DNA of 19,096 bases from Chloroflexota bacterium (GTDB taxonomy: Bacteria; Chloroflexota; Anaerolineae; Caldilineales; Caldilineaceae): positions 1 to 19,096 of the forward strand of contig QEUW01000109.1 in assembly GCA_003577005.1 (NCBI GenBank). The letters are read 5' to 3'. Positions 6,878-15,603 of this stretch are shown here, piece after piece. The notes under the pieces are model-generated. The model searched no databases. It was given only the letters and a program-made list of their open reading frames with translations, and was not told where the DNA came from. Position 1 is the first letter of the stretch, and each line of letters starts with the position of its first letter. Made by a program: the position numbers and the translations under genes.

Positions 6878-8350
6878 ATGAACAGATTGAGCCGCCGTGG
6901 CTTCTTGCAAGTCTCCGGCCTGACCATCACCGGGGCGCTGTTAGCTTCCTGTGTGCCCGCTGGAGGCCAACAGGGCGCTGCGCCGCAAGCGGCAGGCGAG
7001 CCGGCAGCCGGTGGCATGAGCGGTCACCTCCAACTTTGGGTGCAGGCATATACGCCCACCGAGAGCATGGAGCAGGGCCCCAACAACCCGATTCCCCACA
7101 ACATGATCGAGGTGCTTGCCGACGAATATATGGAGTCGCACCCAGGGGCGGAACTCGAGATCATCCGCAAGCCGGCCAATGTGGCTGACCACGAGTGGAT
7201 CGTCACGCAGCAGGCCGGCGGCACTATCCCCCATATCGTCTGGTCCCATTCGTTCTGGATTCAGGACGAACTCGACAAGGGCTGGTGGGTCGCCCTCGAC
7301 CCCTACTTCGACCAGCCCAATCCCTATGTCGAGGCGGGCCAGCCGGGCAGCGAGCGCTGGCTCGACCAGTTCTACGAGATCCCGACTGAGGCCAAGCGTC
7401 TGCAGGACGGAAAGCTCTATGTCGTTCCGATTGACCTGGTGACGACTTTCTTCTTTTACAACAGGGATATCTTTAACGAGGCCGGCGTCGAACCACCCAC
7501 AACCTATGGTGAATGGATCGAAACCCAGACCAAGCTGCAAGATTTTGGCGTGATTCCGAACGCGCGCCTGGTCTGGTATCAATCGCAGATTGGCGCCATG
7601 CTCTACGCCAAGAAAGAGGAGGCGATCAACAAGGATGGCGGTGTTGCCTCGCTCCAGGAAGTGGCCTGTGCGATAGAGACGGAGCTGTACCGCGCCACCA
7701 ATCCGGAGTTCGTCGAGTGGATGAACATGAGCAAGAATCTGATCCAATACCTGGCGCCGGATTGGGCAGCGGCGAACACCGATTTCAACCGCAAATTCCT
7801 CAACAAAGAGGTCGCAGTCTTTGAAGATGGCAGTTGGCGCTTTGGCTCGTTGAAGGCAGACCCGCTGGTAGATTTCGAATGGGGCAGTTTTTATGCGCCC
7901 ACCATTACGGAGCAAGATTCCCCCTTTGCCACCGGTCGAGCCGCACCCCCCATCGGCGGCGCCACGGCTGCCCAATGGGCCGTCTCTACCCGCTCAGAAC
8001 GAGATGGCATCCTGCCGCTGGTGATCGACTTCCTGCGCTTTGTCACTGCGCCGCAAAATGCCAATCGCTTGATCAGCGAACTGGGCCAGTTCTTGCCCAA
8101 TATCAAGGGTGTGGATGTGAACCCTGACCTCAAAGAGCCGCTCCGCGCTATCACGGAAGGGTTGGGCGAGGCCGGCATGGTCACCTACCCCGACAAGATC
8201 GGCACTGAGCAGCGCGAAAAGATCGCCCAGGTGTGGACAGATTTCCATCTGGATCAGATCACACAGGAAGAGGCCCAGCAACAGATCGATGCACTGATGA
8301 CTGAATACGCTACCAAGGCGATTGCCGATAATGGGTGGACATGTGAGTGA
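6878..8350 (+). CDS. Sugar ABC transporter substrate-binding lipoprotein (Tat-exported)
   Basis: The 490-residue extracellular solute-binding protein (family 1, CUT1 type) starts with a twin-arginine signal SRRGFLQ, then a hydrophobic stretch and a lipobox ending LLASC, so it should be exported folded and lipid-anchored. A low-complexity Gly/Ala/Gln linker follows. ATG codons occur in tandem at 6875 and 6878. AAGGAGG (6864-6870) gives 4-nt or 7-nt spacing, and the second is chosen for better spacing. An upstream in-frame GTG at 6794 is rejected because it would bury the signal peptide. It captures the substrate for the two permeases that follow. The ligand is not deducible. Its stop codon lies within heptad array D. 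Confidence 0.94.
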   Translation: MNRLSRRGFLQVSGLTITGALLASCVPAGGQQGAAPQAAGEPAAGGMSGHLQLWVQAYTPTESMEQGPNNPIPHNMIEVLADEYMESHPGAELEIIRKPANVADHEWIVTQQAGGTIPHIVWSHSFWIQDELDKGWWVALDPYFDQPNPYVEAGQPGSERWLDQFYEIPTEAKRLQDGKLYVVPIDLVTTFFFYNRDIFNEAGVEPPTTYGEWIETQTKLQDFGVIPNARLVWYQSQIGAMLYAKKEEAINKDGGVASLQEVACAIETELYRATNPEFVEWMNMSKNLIQYLAPDWAAANTDFNRKFLNKEVAVFEDGSWRFGSLKADPLVDFEWGSFYAPTITEQDSPFATGRAAPPIGGATAAQWAVSTRSERDGILPLVIDFLRFVTAPQNANRLISELGQFLPNIKGVDVNPDLKEPLRAITEGLGEAGMVTYPDKIGTEQREKIAQVWTDFHLDQITQEEAQQQIDALMTEYATKAIADNGWTCE

Positions 8351-8425
8351 TGCGTGATGCGTGATGCGTAATGCGTGGTGCGTGGCGGAAGAACTGTGAA
8401 TTACGCATCACGCATCACGTATTAC
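8347..8425 (+). repeat. Heptad array D, strong hairpin (binding protein / permease gap)
   Basis: Three exact GTGATGC units (8347-8367) are followed by variants GTAATGC and GTGGTGC to about 8388. After a 12-nt spacer comes a complementary arm of NTNACGYA-like units (8401-8428). Bases 8354-8371 and 8401-8418 are perfect reverse complements over 18 bp. Extended to 8347-8371/8401-8425, the RNA stem is 25 bp with only two G-U pairs, around a 29-nt loop. The binding-protein stop codon TGA (8348-8350) is inside the stem, and the permease ribosome site AAGGAG (8436-8441) lies 10 nt beyond it. Confidence 0.93.
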
Positions 8426-8446
8426 ACACCAAACCAAGGAGCCGCC

Positions 8447-9406
8447 ATGACACAAAAAGTGCAGACTTCGGGTTTTGCTGCGGTTGTCGGTGCGCAACCG
8501 GCGCCGGCCCGGCGCCAGGCCGGTCTCTGGTCGCGTATCTACCAATACCGGTATGTGTACTTGATGCTGGTGCCGACCTTTGCGCTCCTGTTGACCTTCA
8601 ACTACTATCCCGCCTTTATGGGCCTCTACCGCTCGTTTTTTGTGTGGGATGTGGGGTTGCCGGCGCAGTTTATTGGTCTCGGCAATTTTATCAAGCTCTT
8701 CACCGAAGACACGGTCTTCCAGAAATCACTGGTCAACGTGAGCCTCCTGACGTTGTGGCGGGTCGTCAGCGGAGTGACGATTCCGTTCCTGGTTGCCGAA
8801 TTGATCTTCAACTTGCGCAACCAGGTCTCCCAGTATACCTATCGCGTGCTCATGATTCTGCCGGCTGTAGTGCCCGGTATTGTGCATTTGCTGCTTTGGC
8901 AGTTCATCTACGATGGCACACATGGTCTGCTCAACGCCATTCTGGCCGGCGTTGGCTTGGAAGAATGGAAGCAACCGTGGCTGGGCAACCCAAAGACCGC
9001 GCTCTATGCCGTGATCTTTATGGGGTTTCCGTGGGTCTCCGGCGTGACGGTGTTGATCTATCTGGCTGGTCTGCAGGGTATTTCGCGCGAGGTGATCGAC
9101 AGCGCACAGGTAGATGGCTGCACCGGGTTGCGCCGAATCTTTGCTATTGACGTGCCGCTGATCATGGGGCAGCTCAAGCTGATCACTGTGCTTTCCATCA
9201 TTGGCGGCTTGCAGAGTTGGGTCGGCATTTTTGTGATGACAGAAGGGGGACCGGGCACGGCCAGCATGGTGCCAGGGCTGTGGATGTACAACAACGCGTT
9301 TCTGTGGAACAAGATGGGTTATGCGTCGGCGATCGGCATGATTCTCTTCCTGCTGATCTTTGCCCTTACCTTGTTCAACATGAAGTTTGTCAAAAGCGAG
9401 CTCTAG
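8447..9406 (+). CDS. Sugar ABC transporter permease (MalF/UgpA-like, CUT1)
   Basis: The 319-residue inner-membrane permease has about six membrane segments; the first is at residues 35-55. The cytoplasmic EAA loop that docks the ATPase is at about 217-238 (EVIDSAQVDG then DVPLI), a slightly divergent version of the consensus. The ATG at 8447 is chosen because AAGGAG lies 5 nt upstream; an earlier GTG at 8375 is inside heptad array D. It forms the channel together with the next permease, whose gene begins 3 nt after this stop. No ATPase gene is present in the operon. Confidence 0.95.
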   Translation: MTQKVQTSGFAAVVGAQPAPARRQAGLWSRIYQYRYVYLMLVPTFALLLTFNYYPAFMGLYRSFFVWDVGLPAQFIGLGNFIKLFTEDTVFQKSLVNVSLLTLWRVVSGVTIPFLVAELIFNLRNQVSQYTYRVLMILPAVVPGIVHLLLWQFIYDGTHGLLNAILAGVGLEEWKQPWLGNPKTALYAVIFMGFPWVSGVTVLIYLAGLQGISREVIDSAQVDGCTGLRRIFAIDVPLIMGQLKLITVLSIIGGLQSWVGIFVMTEGGPGTASMVPGLWMYNNAFLWNKMGYASAIGMILFLLIFALTLFNMKFVKSEL

Positions 9407-9409
9407 ACT

Positions 9410-10297
9410 ATGGCTTACGTATCGAGTGAAGAGCGCTCACTGGTGGCGCAACCGAACACTAGCCTGGCGGGCCTGCGCCAGCTCTGGCGGCGTGGGGACT
9501 GGTATCGACACTTGATCCTGTTGATCATTTCATTTCTGATGTTTTTGCCGTTTGTGATCACGTTGATCATTTCGTTCAAGAGCATTCCCCAGTTCAACCA
9601 CGAGCCATTTTGGCTTACCTTTCCCATGCACCCGGAAAACTACAAAGATGCATGGCGCGTGGTCTCGAAGTACATTTTGAACAGCATAATCGTCAGCGGC
9701 GGTTCGGTGATCGCTATGGTAGCGCTGGCGGCGCTGGCGGCCTGGGCGTTTGCTCGTTACCCGTTTCCAGGACGCGAGTTCTTTTTCTATCTGATCCTGG
9801 CCTTGCTCATGATCCCCGGCGAGTTGACGCTCATCCCGTCGTTTCTGCTGGTGAAGGACCTGGGGCTGCTCAACACACACTGGGTGTTGATCCTCCCCTA
9901 CATCGCCGGCGGTCAGGTTTTTGCCATCTTTATTCTGCGCTCTTTCTACCAGAGTATGCCGGAAGAGATGTTTGAAGCGGCGCGAATCGATGGCGCGCAG
10001 GAATTGCAGATCTTGCTCCGCATCGCCATCCCGCTCTCGAAATCGATCCTGGGCGTAGTGGCGATCATGCACATCTTGAGCACCTGGAACGACCTGATCT
10101 GGCCGTTGGTGACGCTCTCGACCGATAAGCTAATGACTTTGACCATCGGGCTCTATGCCTTCCGCACCGCCTGGTATAGCATTTGGGGGCCACTTATGGC
10201 CGGCTACGTGCTGGCGTCGATCCCGCTGATCATTTTGTTTGCCTTTACCAGCCGCCTTTTCGTGGAGGGTCTCAGCTCCGGTGCGATCAAGATGTAG
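9410..10297 (+). CDS. Sugar ABC transporter permease (MalG/UgpE-like, CUT1)
   Basis: The 295-residue partner permease has six predicted membrane segments (first at about 35-56) and a canonical EAA loop EAARIDGA (189-196) followed by IAIPLS. The start ATG is 3 nt after the preceding permease stop and has no clear Shine-Dalgarno sequence, so translation is probably coupled. It should dimerise with the 8447 product to form the translocation pathway, powered by an ATPase encoded elsewhere. Confidence 0.95.
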   Translation: MAYVSSEERSLVAQPNTSLAGLRQLWRRGDWYRHLILLIISFLMFLPFVITLIISFKSIPQFNHEPFWLTFPMHPENYKDAWRVVSKYILNSIIVSGGSVIAMVALAALAAWAFARYPFPGREFFFYLILALLMIPGELTLIPSFLLVKDLGLLNTHWVLILPYIAGGQVFAIFILRSFYQSMPEEMFEAARIDGAQELQILLRIAIPLSKSILGVVAIMHILSTWNDLIWPLVTLSTDKLMTLTIGLYAFRTAWYSIWGPLMAGYVLASIPLIILFAFTSRLFVEGLSSGAIKM

Positions 10298-10305
10298 GGG
10301 TGGCG

Positions 10306-10347
10306 CGTAATGTGTAATGCGTGATCGGTAACACATGACACGCAGTG
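10306..10347 (+). repeat. Heptad array E, degenerate (permease / FtsX gap)
   Basis: CGTAATG, TGTAATG and CGTGATC run head to tail (10306-10326) from 8 nt after the permease stop. They are followed by a decayed complementary stretch (10331-10343) that can pair imperfectly with the left arm (GCGTAATGTGT against ACACATGACACGC). The words overlap those of array D. It is the most degraded member of the family. The remaining bases to 10383 show no ribosome site. Confidence 0.6.
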
Positions 10348-10383
10348 CAACTGGTAGCGTGATTTTCGGACTTTGTAACGCTT

Positions 10384-13296
10384 GTGTCGCTTTATACGCT
10401 CTATGCTTCGCTGACGTATTGGCCGCGGACCTATGCCGGCCTTTGGAAAATTGCTGCCAGCCGTCTGCTCTATGACCCTCTGCTGGCGTTGTGCCTGCTG
10501 GCGGGGTGGACGATCGCCATCGCCCTCACCGCCGCCCTCCCCATGTACACCGACGCCGTCAATCACGCCTTGCTTGGCTACGAGTTGCAGAGCGAATCGC
10601 AAGGCCGCCGGCGGCCGGCGTTTGGCTTCCTCTATCATTTTGTTGGCAGCTCCAGCGGCGGCGCCGACCAGGATCGCTATGCCGCCTTGCAGCAATATAT
10701 GGCCACCGGGCTCACCTCGGACCTGGGATTGCCCCTCAAAGCCCACATGCATGTGGTGAAGAGCGACCTTTTTCAAGTCTTCCCCGCTGCCGCCGGCACC
10801 TACCAGATGCGCGACCAACCACTGCTGCGCGGCTACCTGGGCTTTGTCGAGCAACTGTTCAGCCAGATCACCATCGTCGAGGGCCGGGCGCCAGCACCCG
10901 CTGCCGGGCCCGATGAGCCAATCGAGGTTCTCATCAGCCGGGACCTGGCGTTTGAGGCGGGTATGCAGGTGGGGGAAGTCTACGTGCTGTTCGATCCGGG
11001 GGGCGCGTCTCCGAACGGCCCGCGGCCGCAATTGCAGATCCCGGTGCGTGTTGCCGGGCTGTGGGAAGCGAGCGACGCCGGGGACGGGTTTTGGTATATT
11101 TCGCCCGCTGCCTTTGCCAATGTTTTTCTGGTGCCGGACGAGACCTATTTTGGCGTAATTGTCGCGACTGTACCGCACGCCTTGTACGATCTGGTCTGGT
11201 ATTACAGCTTCAACGGAGAACGGGTCCGCGCCGAGCATGTACCGAGCTTTTTGGAACGGGTGAACCGGGTGTATGCCCGTGTGAATGCGCTCCTGCCCAA
11301 TACCTACCTTGAGCTCTCACCGGGTGAGGCGTTGAGCCGCTATCAGCGGGCGACGTCGGCCCAGGCGATCCTGTTGTTGGTCTTTGGCATCCCTGTGTTG
11401 GGTCTTGTGCTCTACTTTATCATGCTGATCGCCGACAGCAGTGTGCAACGCCAACGGCTCGAAATTGCCACGCTCAAGAGCCGTGGGGCCAGCAGCGGGC
11501 AAGTCTTGGGCACCTACCTGTTACAGGCAGGGCTGATTGGTCTGGTGGCGCTGGTTGCCGGTTTGCAGGTTGGACGCTGGCTGGCCCAGTTGATCGGGAG
11601 CGCCCAGCATTTTTTAGCCTTCCAGCTCCAGACATCACTCCAGGTATACATCACAAACAACAGCCTGCGCTATGCGCTGCTTGCGCTCTTGCTGGCGCTG
11701 GCCGCCACTGTTCTGCCGACAGTGAGTGCGGCGCGCACGACTATCGTCTATGCCAAGCAGGAGGTAGGTCGCCCGCGCCACCGGCCCTTCTGGCAGCGCT
11801 TCCTGGTCGATGTGCAACTTCTTGCGGCGTCCGGTTATGGCTACTATTTGCTGCAAGGGCAGGGGCGCATCGCCTCGCTCGAATTAGGAGGGACGGGCGA
11901 TCCGCTCTCCAACCCCATCCTCTTTCTGGCGCCGACGCTCTTTATCTTTGCCGCGACCCTCTGCTGTGTGCGTCTTTTTCCACTCTTTATCCGCCTGTTG
12001 AGCTGGCTTTCGGCGCGCTTCAACGGGCTTTCTCTCTTGCTGGCGCTGCGTAACCTGGCGCGCGCCAGCCACGCCTACGCTGGTCTATTGCTCTTGTTGA
12101 TTTTGACAACCAGTCTGGGCACGTTCACAGCGTCGATGACGCGTACGCTGGACGAGAACCTGGTTGCTCGCATCTTCTACCAGGTTGGGGCCGATGTGGT
12201 GTTGACCGAAGGGGTGGGCGTGGCGACGCTTGCAGAGGAGGGCGGAACGAAGGCTGGCACCGCTGCGGCAGAATTGCCGACCGTGTGGGTCAATCTTCCG
12301 GTGGACGACCATCGTCGGGCGCCGGGGGTCGTGGGGGTGGCGCGCATGGGGAGATTCAAGGTATCTACCCAACAAGGCAACCAATTGATCACCGGCACAC
12401 TCTATGGAACCGACCGCATCGGCTTTGCGCAGACAGCCTATTTCCGCCGCGATTTTGCCGCACAGCCGCTGGGTAGCCTCATGAATGCGCTGGCGCTGGA
12501 GTTTTCGGGGGTGATTGTCAGCCAATCTTTTCTCGACACAGCTCACCTCCAGGTGGGTGATACGCTGGCCCTGCGCGGCCTTGTCCCCACCAGCAGCCAG
12601 GCGGTCAACTTTACCATCGTGGGCAGTGTCGAACTCTTTCCCACGGCTTATCCCAAAGACGGACCGGTCTTTGTGGCCAATCTCGATTACATCTTCAGCG
12701 AGTTAGGTCAAGAGTTGCCGTACAAGGTTTGGCTGTCGGTGGAGGATGGGGTTGACATGGACCAATTGACCGAATCGCTCGATGCCCTGGGGTTCAAAGT
12801 GCTGGCCGTGGAAGAGACCGACAAGCTGATCGCTGCGACTCAAAGGCAACCGACGCGGGTCGGCTTGTTTGGCTTTCTTTCCGTCGGCTTTATCACTACA
12901 ACGCTCCTAAGCATGTTGACGCTGGTCATTTACGCTGTACTGTCCTACCGCCAGCGCTTTATCCAACTGGGCATTCTGCGCGCCATTGGCCTGGCGCGGG
13001 GACAGTTGGCGCTCTGGCTGGGGAGCGAACAGATCGTCGTCACATCGCTAGCGATCCTGGCCGGCGTCTACCTGGGCTTGCTGGCCAGCCACCTCTTTAT
13101 CCCCTTCTTGCAGATCGGCTACAGCGAGACCGAGCTGGCGCCGCCGTTTATTGTGACAATCGCCTGGGACGACGTAATTATGATCGTTGTGGCGCTGTTC
13201 AGCGCCACGTTGCTGACTACAGTGGGCATGGTCGGCGTTCTCATGCGGCTCCAAGCCTCCAAGGCCGTTAAACTAGGTGAGGTGCTGACAGCGTGA
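10384..13296 (+). CDS. Large FtsX-family ABC transporter permease
   Basis: The 970-residue protein has the double-FtsX layout. One N-terminal membrane helix (about 33-53) is followed by an extracytoplasmic domain (about 55-320) and a first FtsX block (about 327-450, with a cytoplasmic motif around RLEIATLKSRGAS). Extra helices lie near 513-530 and 563-583, then a second extracytoplasmic domain (about 585-825). The second FtsX block is at 830-955, with RFIQLGILRAIGLARG. Such permeases (MacB/LolE-like) drive lipoprotein, peptide or lipid extrusion with a LolD-type ATPase, which is not in the window. The GTG at 10384 is the only usable start after an in-frame stop (10360-10362), and no Shine-Dalgarno sequence precedes it. 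It is unrelated in mechanism to the sugar importers and may be read through from them. Its cargo is unknown. Confidence 0.88.
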   Translation: MSLYTLYASLTYWPRTYAGLWKIAASRLLYDPLLALCLLAGWTIAIALTAALPMYTDAVNHALLGYELQSESQGRRRPAFGFLYHFVGSSSGGADQDRYAALQQYMATGLTSDLGLPLKAHMHVVKSDLFQVFPAAAGTYQMRDQPLLRGYLGFVEQLFSQITIVEGRAPAPAAGPDEPIEVLISRDLAFEAGMQVGEVYVLFDPGGASPNGPRPQLQIPVRVAGLWEASDAGDGFWYISPAAFANVFLVPDETYFGVIVATVPHALYDLVWYYSFNGERVRAEHVPSFLERVNRVYARVNALLPNTYLELSPGEALSRYQRATSAQAILLLVFGIPVLGLVLYFIMLIADSSVQRQRLEIATLKSRGASSGQVLGTYLLQAGLIGLVALVAGLQVGRWLAQLIGSAQHFLAFQLQTSLQVYITNNSLRYALLALLLALAATVLPTVSAARTTIVYAKQEVGRPRHRPFWQRFLVDVQLLAASGYGYYLLQGQGRIASLELGGTGDPLSNPILFLAPTLFIFAATLCCVRLFPLFIRLLSWLSARFNGLSLLLALRNLARASHAYAGLLLLLILTTSLGTFTASMTRTLDENLVARIFYQVGADVVLTEGVGVATLAEEGGTKAGTAAAELPTVWVNLPVDDHRRAPGVVGVARMGRFKVSTQQGNQLITGTLYGTDRIGFAQTAYFRRDFAAQPLGSLMNALALEFSGVIVSQSFLDTAHLQVGDTLALRGLVPTSSQAVNFTIVGSVELFPTAYPKDGPVFVANLDYIFSELGQELPYKVWLSVEDGVDMDQLTESLDALGFKVLAVEETDKLIAATQRQPTRVGLFGFLSVGFITTTLLSMLTLVIYAVLSYRQRFIQLGILRAIGLARGQLALWLGSEQIVVTSLAILAGVYLGLLASHLFIPFLQIGYSETELAPPFIVTIAWDDVIMIVVALFSATLLTTVGMVGVLMRLQASKAVKLGEVLTA

Positions 13297-13403
13297 GCGC
13301 ACAGGCGTTGGCGCCAGGGTGTCTGTACGGCGGTGAAAAAGGGGAAACGACCGGTTCAGCCCTCTCGTCATTCTGCTCTCTTGTCTCCTGCCACCCCACC
13401 GGC

Positions 13404-14324
13404 TCAGGAAAAGCGCTGCAACCAGCGCAGTAGGCGCATGATGCGACCGCTTTCGTAACCCTGGACGAGCGCACGCAGACGTTCAAGTTCATCGAGGAGA
13501 GCGTCATTGCTGTTCATGGGCGGGCTGGGTGAACGCCGTCGTTGCAGGATTTCATCGCGGTGTAGCGTCTGCGGTGTCCAGTTCTCGGTGGTTGTGTAGG
13601 CGTGGAGCACGCCATGATAGGGGCCAGTCTCCTGTCCGCGATAGTTGAGCTGGAACTCGCTGACCCATTCGATCCCCACAAAGCCGGCCGCCACGGCCAT
13701 CAACTCAAGAGAGGCGCGTGTGGGAATCCACCAGGCATCCCCTCGCTCGGCGCCGACCATGGTAGCAACCGGGCGGTCAGGGTCGCTGGCGTCAATGACG
13801 GTGGCGATGATGGCCTTCTCCTTGGTGACGCTAGCGATCCGCCAGAGCGCCTTGATGGGGTCGGTGAGGTGGATCAGCACACTGCCGCAAAAGACGAGGT
13901 CAAACATCCCGACCGTCTCTGGGGTAATGTCGTAGACATTGATCTCTTTCAGCGCCACGGTGGATTTGCGCAGTTGCCGCGCGACCTCAAATGGCCGGTG
14001 CAGATAGACCTGCCCACTTTCGACCGTTTGATCGGGTCGATAATTCGGACCAAAGTCGTGGTCGAACCAGGTAGGCAGCTCGGTGGCGGTGACTTGAGCC
14101 CCGCGGCGTTCGAACTCAAAAGAGAAAAAACCGCTGGCTGCGCCGATATCGAGCACAGTCTTGTCACGCAGATCATCGGGCAGGCCATAATAAGAAAGAT
14201 AGGGACGGTGGTCGTAGTGGCCTGGTGTAAGCACACCGTTGCCCAGGTCAATGGTGTGATACCAGGTCAGCGAATCTACCAGATCGAGGAGTTCACGATC
14301 TGTTGGTGTCGATGTCGAAATCAT
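13404..14324 (-). CDS. Class I SAM-dependent methyltransferase
   Basis: The 306-residue protein has a Rossmann methyltransferase core with motif I VLDIGAASGFFSFEF (57-71), preceded by WYHTIDLGNGVLTPG (21-35). That preceding element is typical of the group often annotated as tRNA (mo5U34)-methyltransferase-like/CmoB-related. After residue 265 comes a proline-rich hinge and a charged tail (RLRALVQGYESGRIMRLLRWL), a tail style I associate with surface-glycan glycosyl- and methyltransferases. The ATG at 14324 is used; an in-frame TTG at 14360 would add 12 residues, and neither has a clear ribosome site. It is convergent with the FtsX gene (107-bp gap with no clear terminator). A tRNA or a surface-glycan substrate are both possible; the latter is inference from the tail. 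Confidence 0.85.
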   Translation of the reverse strand: MISTSTPTDRELLDLVDSLTWYHTIDLGNGVLTPGHYDHRPYLSYYGLPDDLRDKTVLDIGAASGFFSFEFERRGAQVTATELPTWFDHDFGPNYRPDQTVESGQVYLHRPFEVARQLRKSTVALKEINVYDITPETVGMFDLVFCGSVLIHLTDPIKALWRIASVTKEKAIIATVIDASDPDRPVATMVGAERGDAWWIPTRASLELMAVAAGFVGIEWVSEFQLNYRGQETGPYHGVLHAYTTTENWTPQTLHRDEILQRRRSPSPPMNSNDALLDELERLRALVQGYESGRIMRLLRWLQRFS

Positions 14325-14398
14325 TAAGTAACGCACCCATCGGATTACGGCGTAGAACAAGATGGCATCTTGGCCTACACACGGGAAGGTTCATCAAA

Positions 14399-14467
14399 TG
14401 GGCAGCTGGCATTGGATGGTGGGGAGCCAATATGACAAAGCGGGGGCCACCCAATGCCAGCTGCCCA
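14399..14467 (-). terminator. Strong hairpin after the Gfo/Idh/MocA gene (terminator-like)
   Basis: Bases 14399-14415 and 14451-14467 are perfect reverse complements over 17 bp (core GGCAGCTGGCATTGG). Inside, GGTGG (14418-14422) and CCACC (14447-14451) offer an alternative extended pairing. It begins 6 nt past the stop of the leftward sugar operon, which is where a terminator is expected. The following minus-strand sequence has only a short T run (TTTG), so it may be a non-canonical terminator or an mRNA 3'-end stabiliser. Confidence 0.55.
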
Positions 14468-14472
14468 GCAGG

Positions 14473-15522
14473 TTAGGTCGCGTAAGAAGGATAGCGCTGC
14501 GGCTCAAACGGCAGTTGCACCGGCTGGCCGGTGCGTGCCGAATGGAGCGCCGCCCAGCACACTTCGACAGCGTAACGCCCTTCTTCCGCTGAGATGGGGG
14601 CCGGCTGGCCTGCGCGGATGGCTTCGAGCAGCGCGCGAATCATGCGTTGCTCGCCGCGCGGGCCTTTGAACTCGAAGCGCTCGGCATAGCCATCGCTCTC
14701 CTTCACGCCGCGGCCGACGGTCAACACGCCGCCACCCAACGTGATGCCTCCCTCGGTCCCAATGATCTCGATGCCAGAGGCCGGCATTCCCGTCGGCTGG
14801 GCCGTGCCCCCTTCGATGACACCGATGGCGCCACTGGTAAACTTCATCACAAACGAAATCTGGTCATCCGGCAGACCGCCGCCCGGCCAATCGCTGGTGT
14901 GGAAGGTGCCGGCCACGCCAAACACCGTGCGGATCGGCCCGCCAATCCAGGCCATGGCATCGGTCTGATGCACGATGTTCTCGATGGTGATGCCGCCGCT
15001 GATCGCCAGGTTGGAAAACCAATGTGTCGCCTTGCGCAGCCACTCCTGGCGCATAAAGCCGCGCGCGTAGAAGCGTGTCGGCGTCCCAATACGCCCGGCC
15101 TGGATCAGTTCGCGCGCTTTGACCAGGTGTGGGTCGTAGCGCATGGGCTGGCCGGCCATCAGGCGGACACCCTTTTGACGCGCCAGTTCGATCAGATGGT
15201 CGGCGTGGCTCAACTCGACGGTAAACGGTTTGATGATGAGTACATCTTTGCCGGCTGCGATGGCGTCCCGTGCGAGCTCATAGTGCAGCCCAGGTGGGGT
15301 GAGGATCTCCACTACCTGAACGTCGTTCCGGTCAAGCAGTTCATGATAATCAGCATAGGCGGCGGCTTCGCTCACCTTGGCGTGGAGGGTCTGCAAGGCT
15401 GCCGGGTTGGGGTCGGCCAGCGCTCGCACCTCGCACAGGTCAGAGGCAGCGCGCCAGCCGTCCAGATGGGGATGGGCGATCCCGCCACAGCCGGCGATGG
15501 CAATCCCGATTTTGTCAGGCAT
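14473..15522 (-). CDS. Gfo/Idh/MocA family oxidoreductase, atypical EKP motif
   Basis: The 349-residue protein has an N-terminal Rossmann domain with GCGGIAHPH (11-19) and a C-terminal domain with the expected active-site histidine H184 (NIVHQTDAMAW). The normally conserved EKP motif reads IKP (97-99): the lysine and proline are kept but the glutamate is isoleucine. A strong GGAGG lies 6 nt upstream of the ATG. The 81-bp gap from the TIM-barrel gene shows no array. As the last gene of the leftward sugar operon it probably oxidises or reduces the imported sugar or its derivative with NAD(P). Confidence 0.92.
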   Translation of the reverse strand: MPDKIGIAIAGCGGIAHPHLDGWRAASDLCEVRALADPNPAALQTLHAKVSEAAAYADYHELLDRNDVQVVEILTPPGLHYELARDAIAAGKDVLIIKPFTVELSHADHLIELARQKGVRLMAGQPMRYDPHLVKARELIQAGRIGTPTRFYARGFMRQEWLRKATHWFSNLAISGGITIENIVHQTDAMAWIGGPIRTVFGVAGTFHTSDWPGGGLPDDQISFVMKFTSGAIGVIEGGTAQPTGMPASGIEIIGTEGGITLGGGVLTVGRGVKESDGYAERFEFKGPRGEQRMIRALLEAIRAGQPAPISAEEGRYAVEVCWAALHSARTGQPVQLPFEPQRYPSYAT

Positions 15523-15603
15523 GAGTCGCCTCCACGGTGTTTGATATTTTCATTCTTTGCTTCAATCACCACCAAGATCGGCGCTCGAATAAAGACAGAT
15601 GGA

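Noticed and set aside
10204..11238. Long open frame on the minus strand (344 codons) opposite the permease/FtsX genes
   Set aside because: It is antisense to two well-supported membrane proteins, has no recognisable domain and crosses array E.
13297..13403. Terminator between the convergent FtsX and methyltransferase genes
   Set aside because: Only a short TGGCGCCA palindrome is visible; no adequate stem with a T run on either strand.
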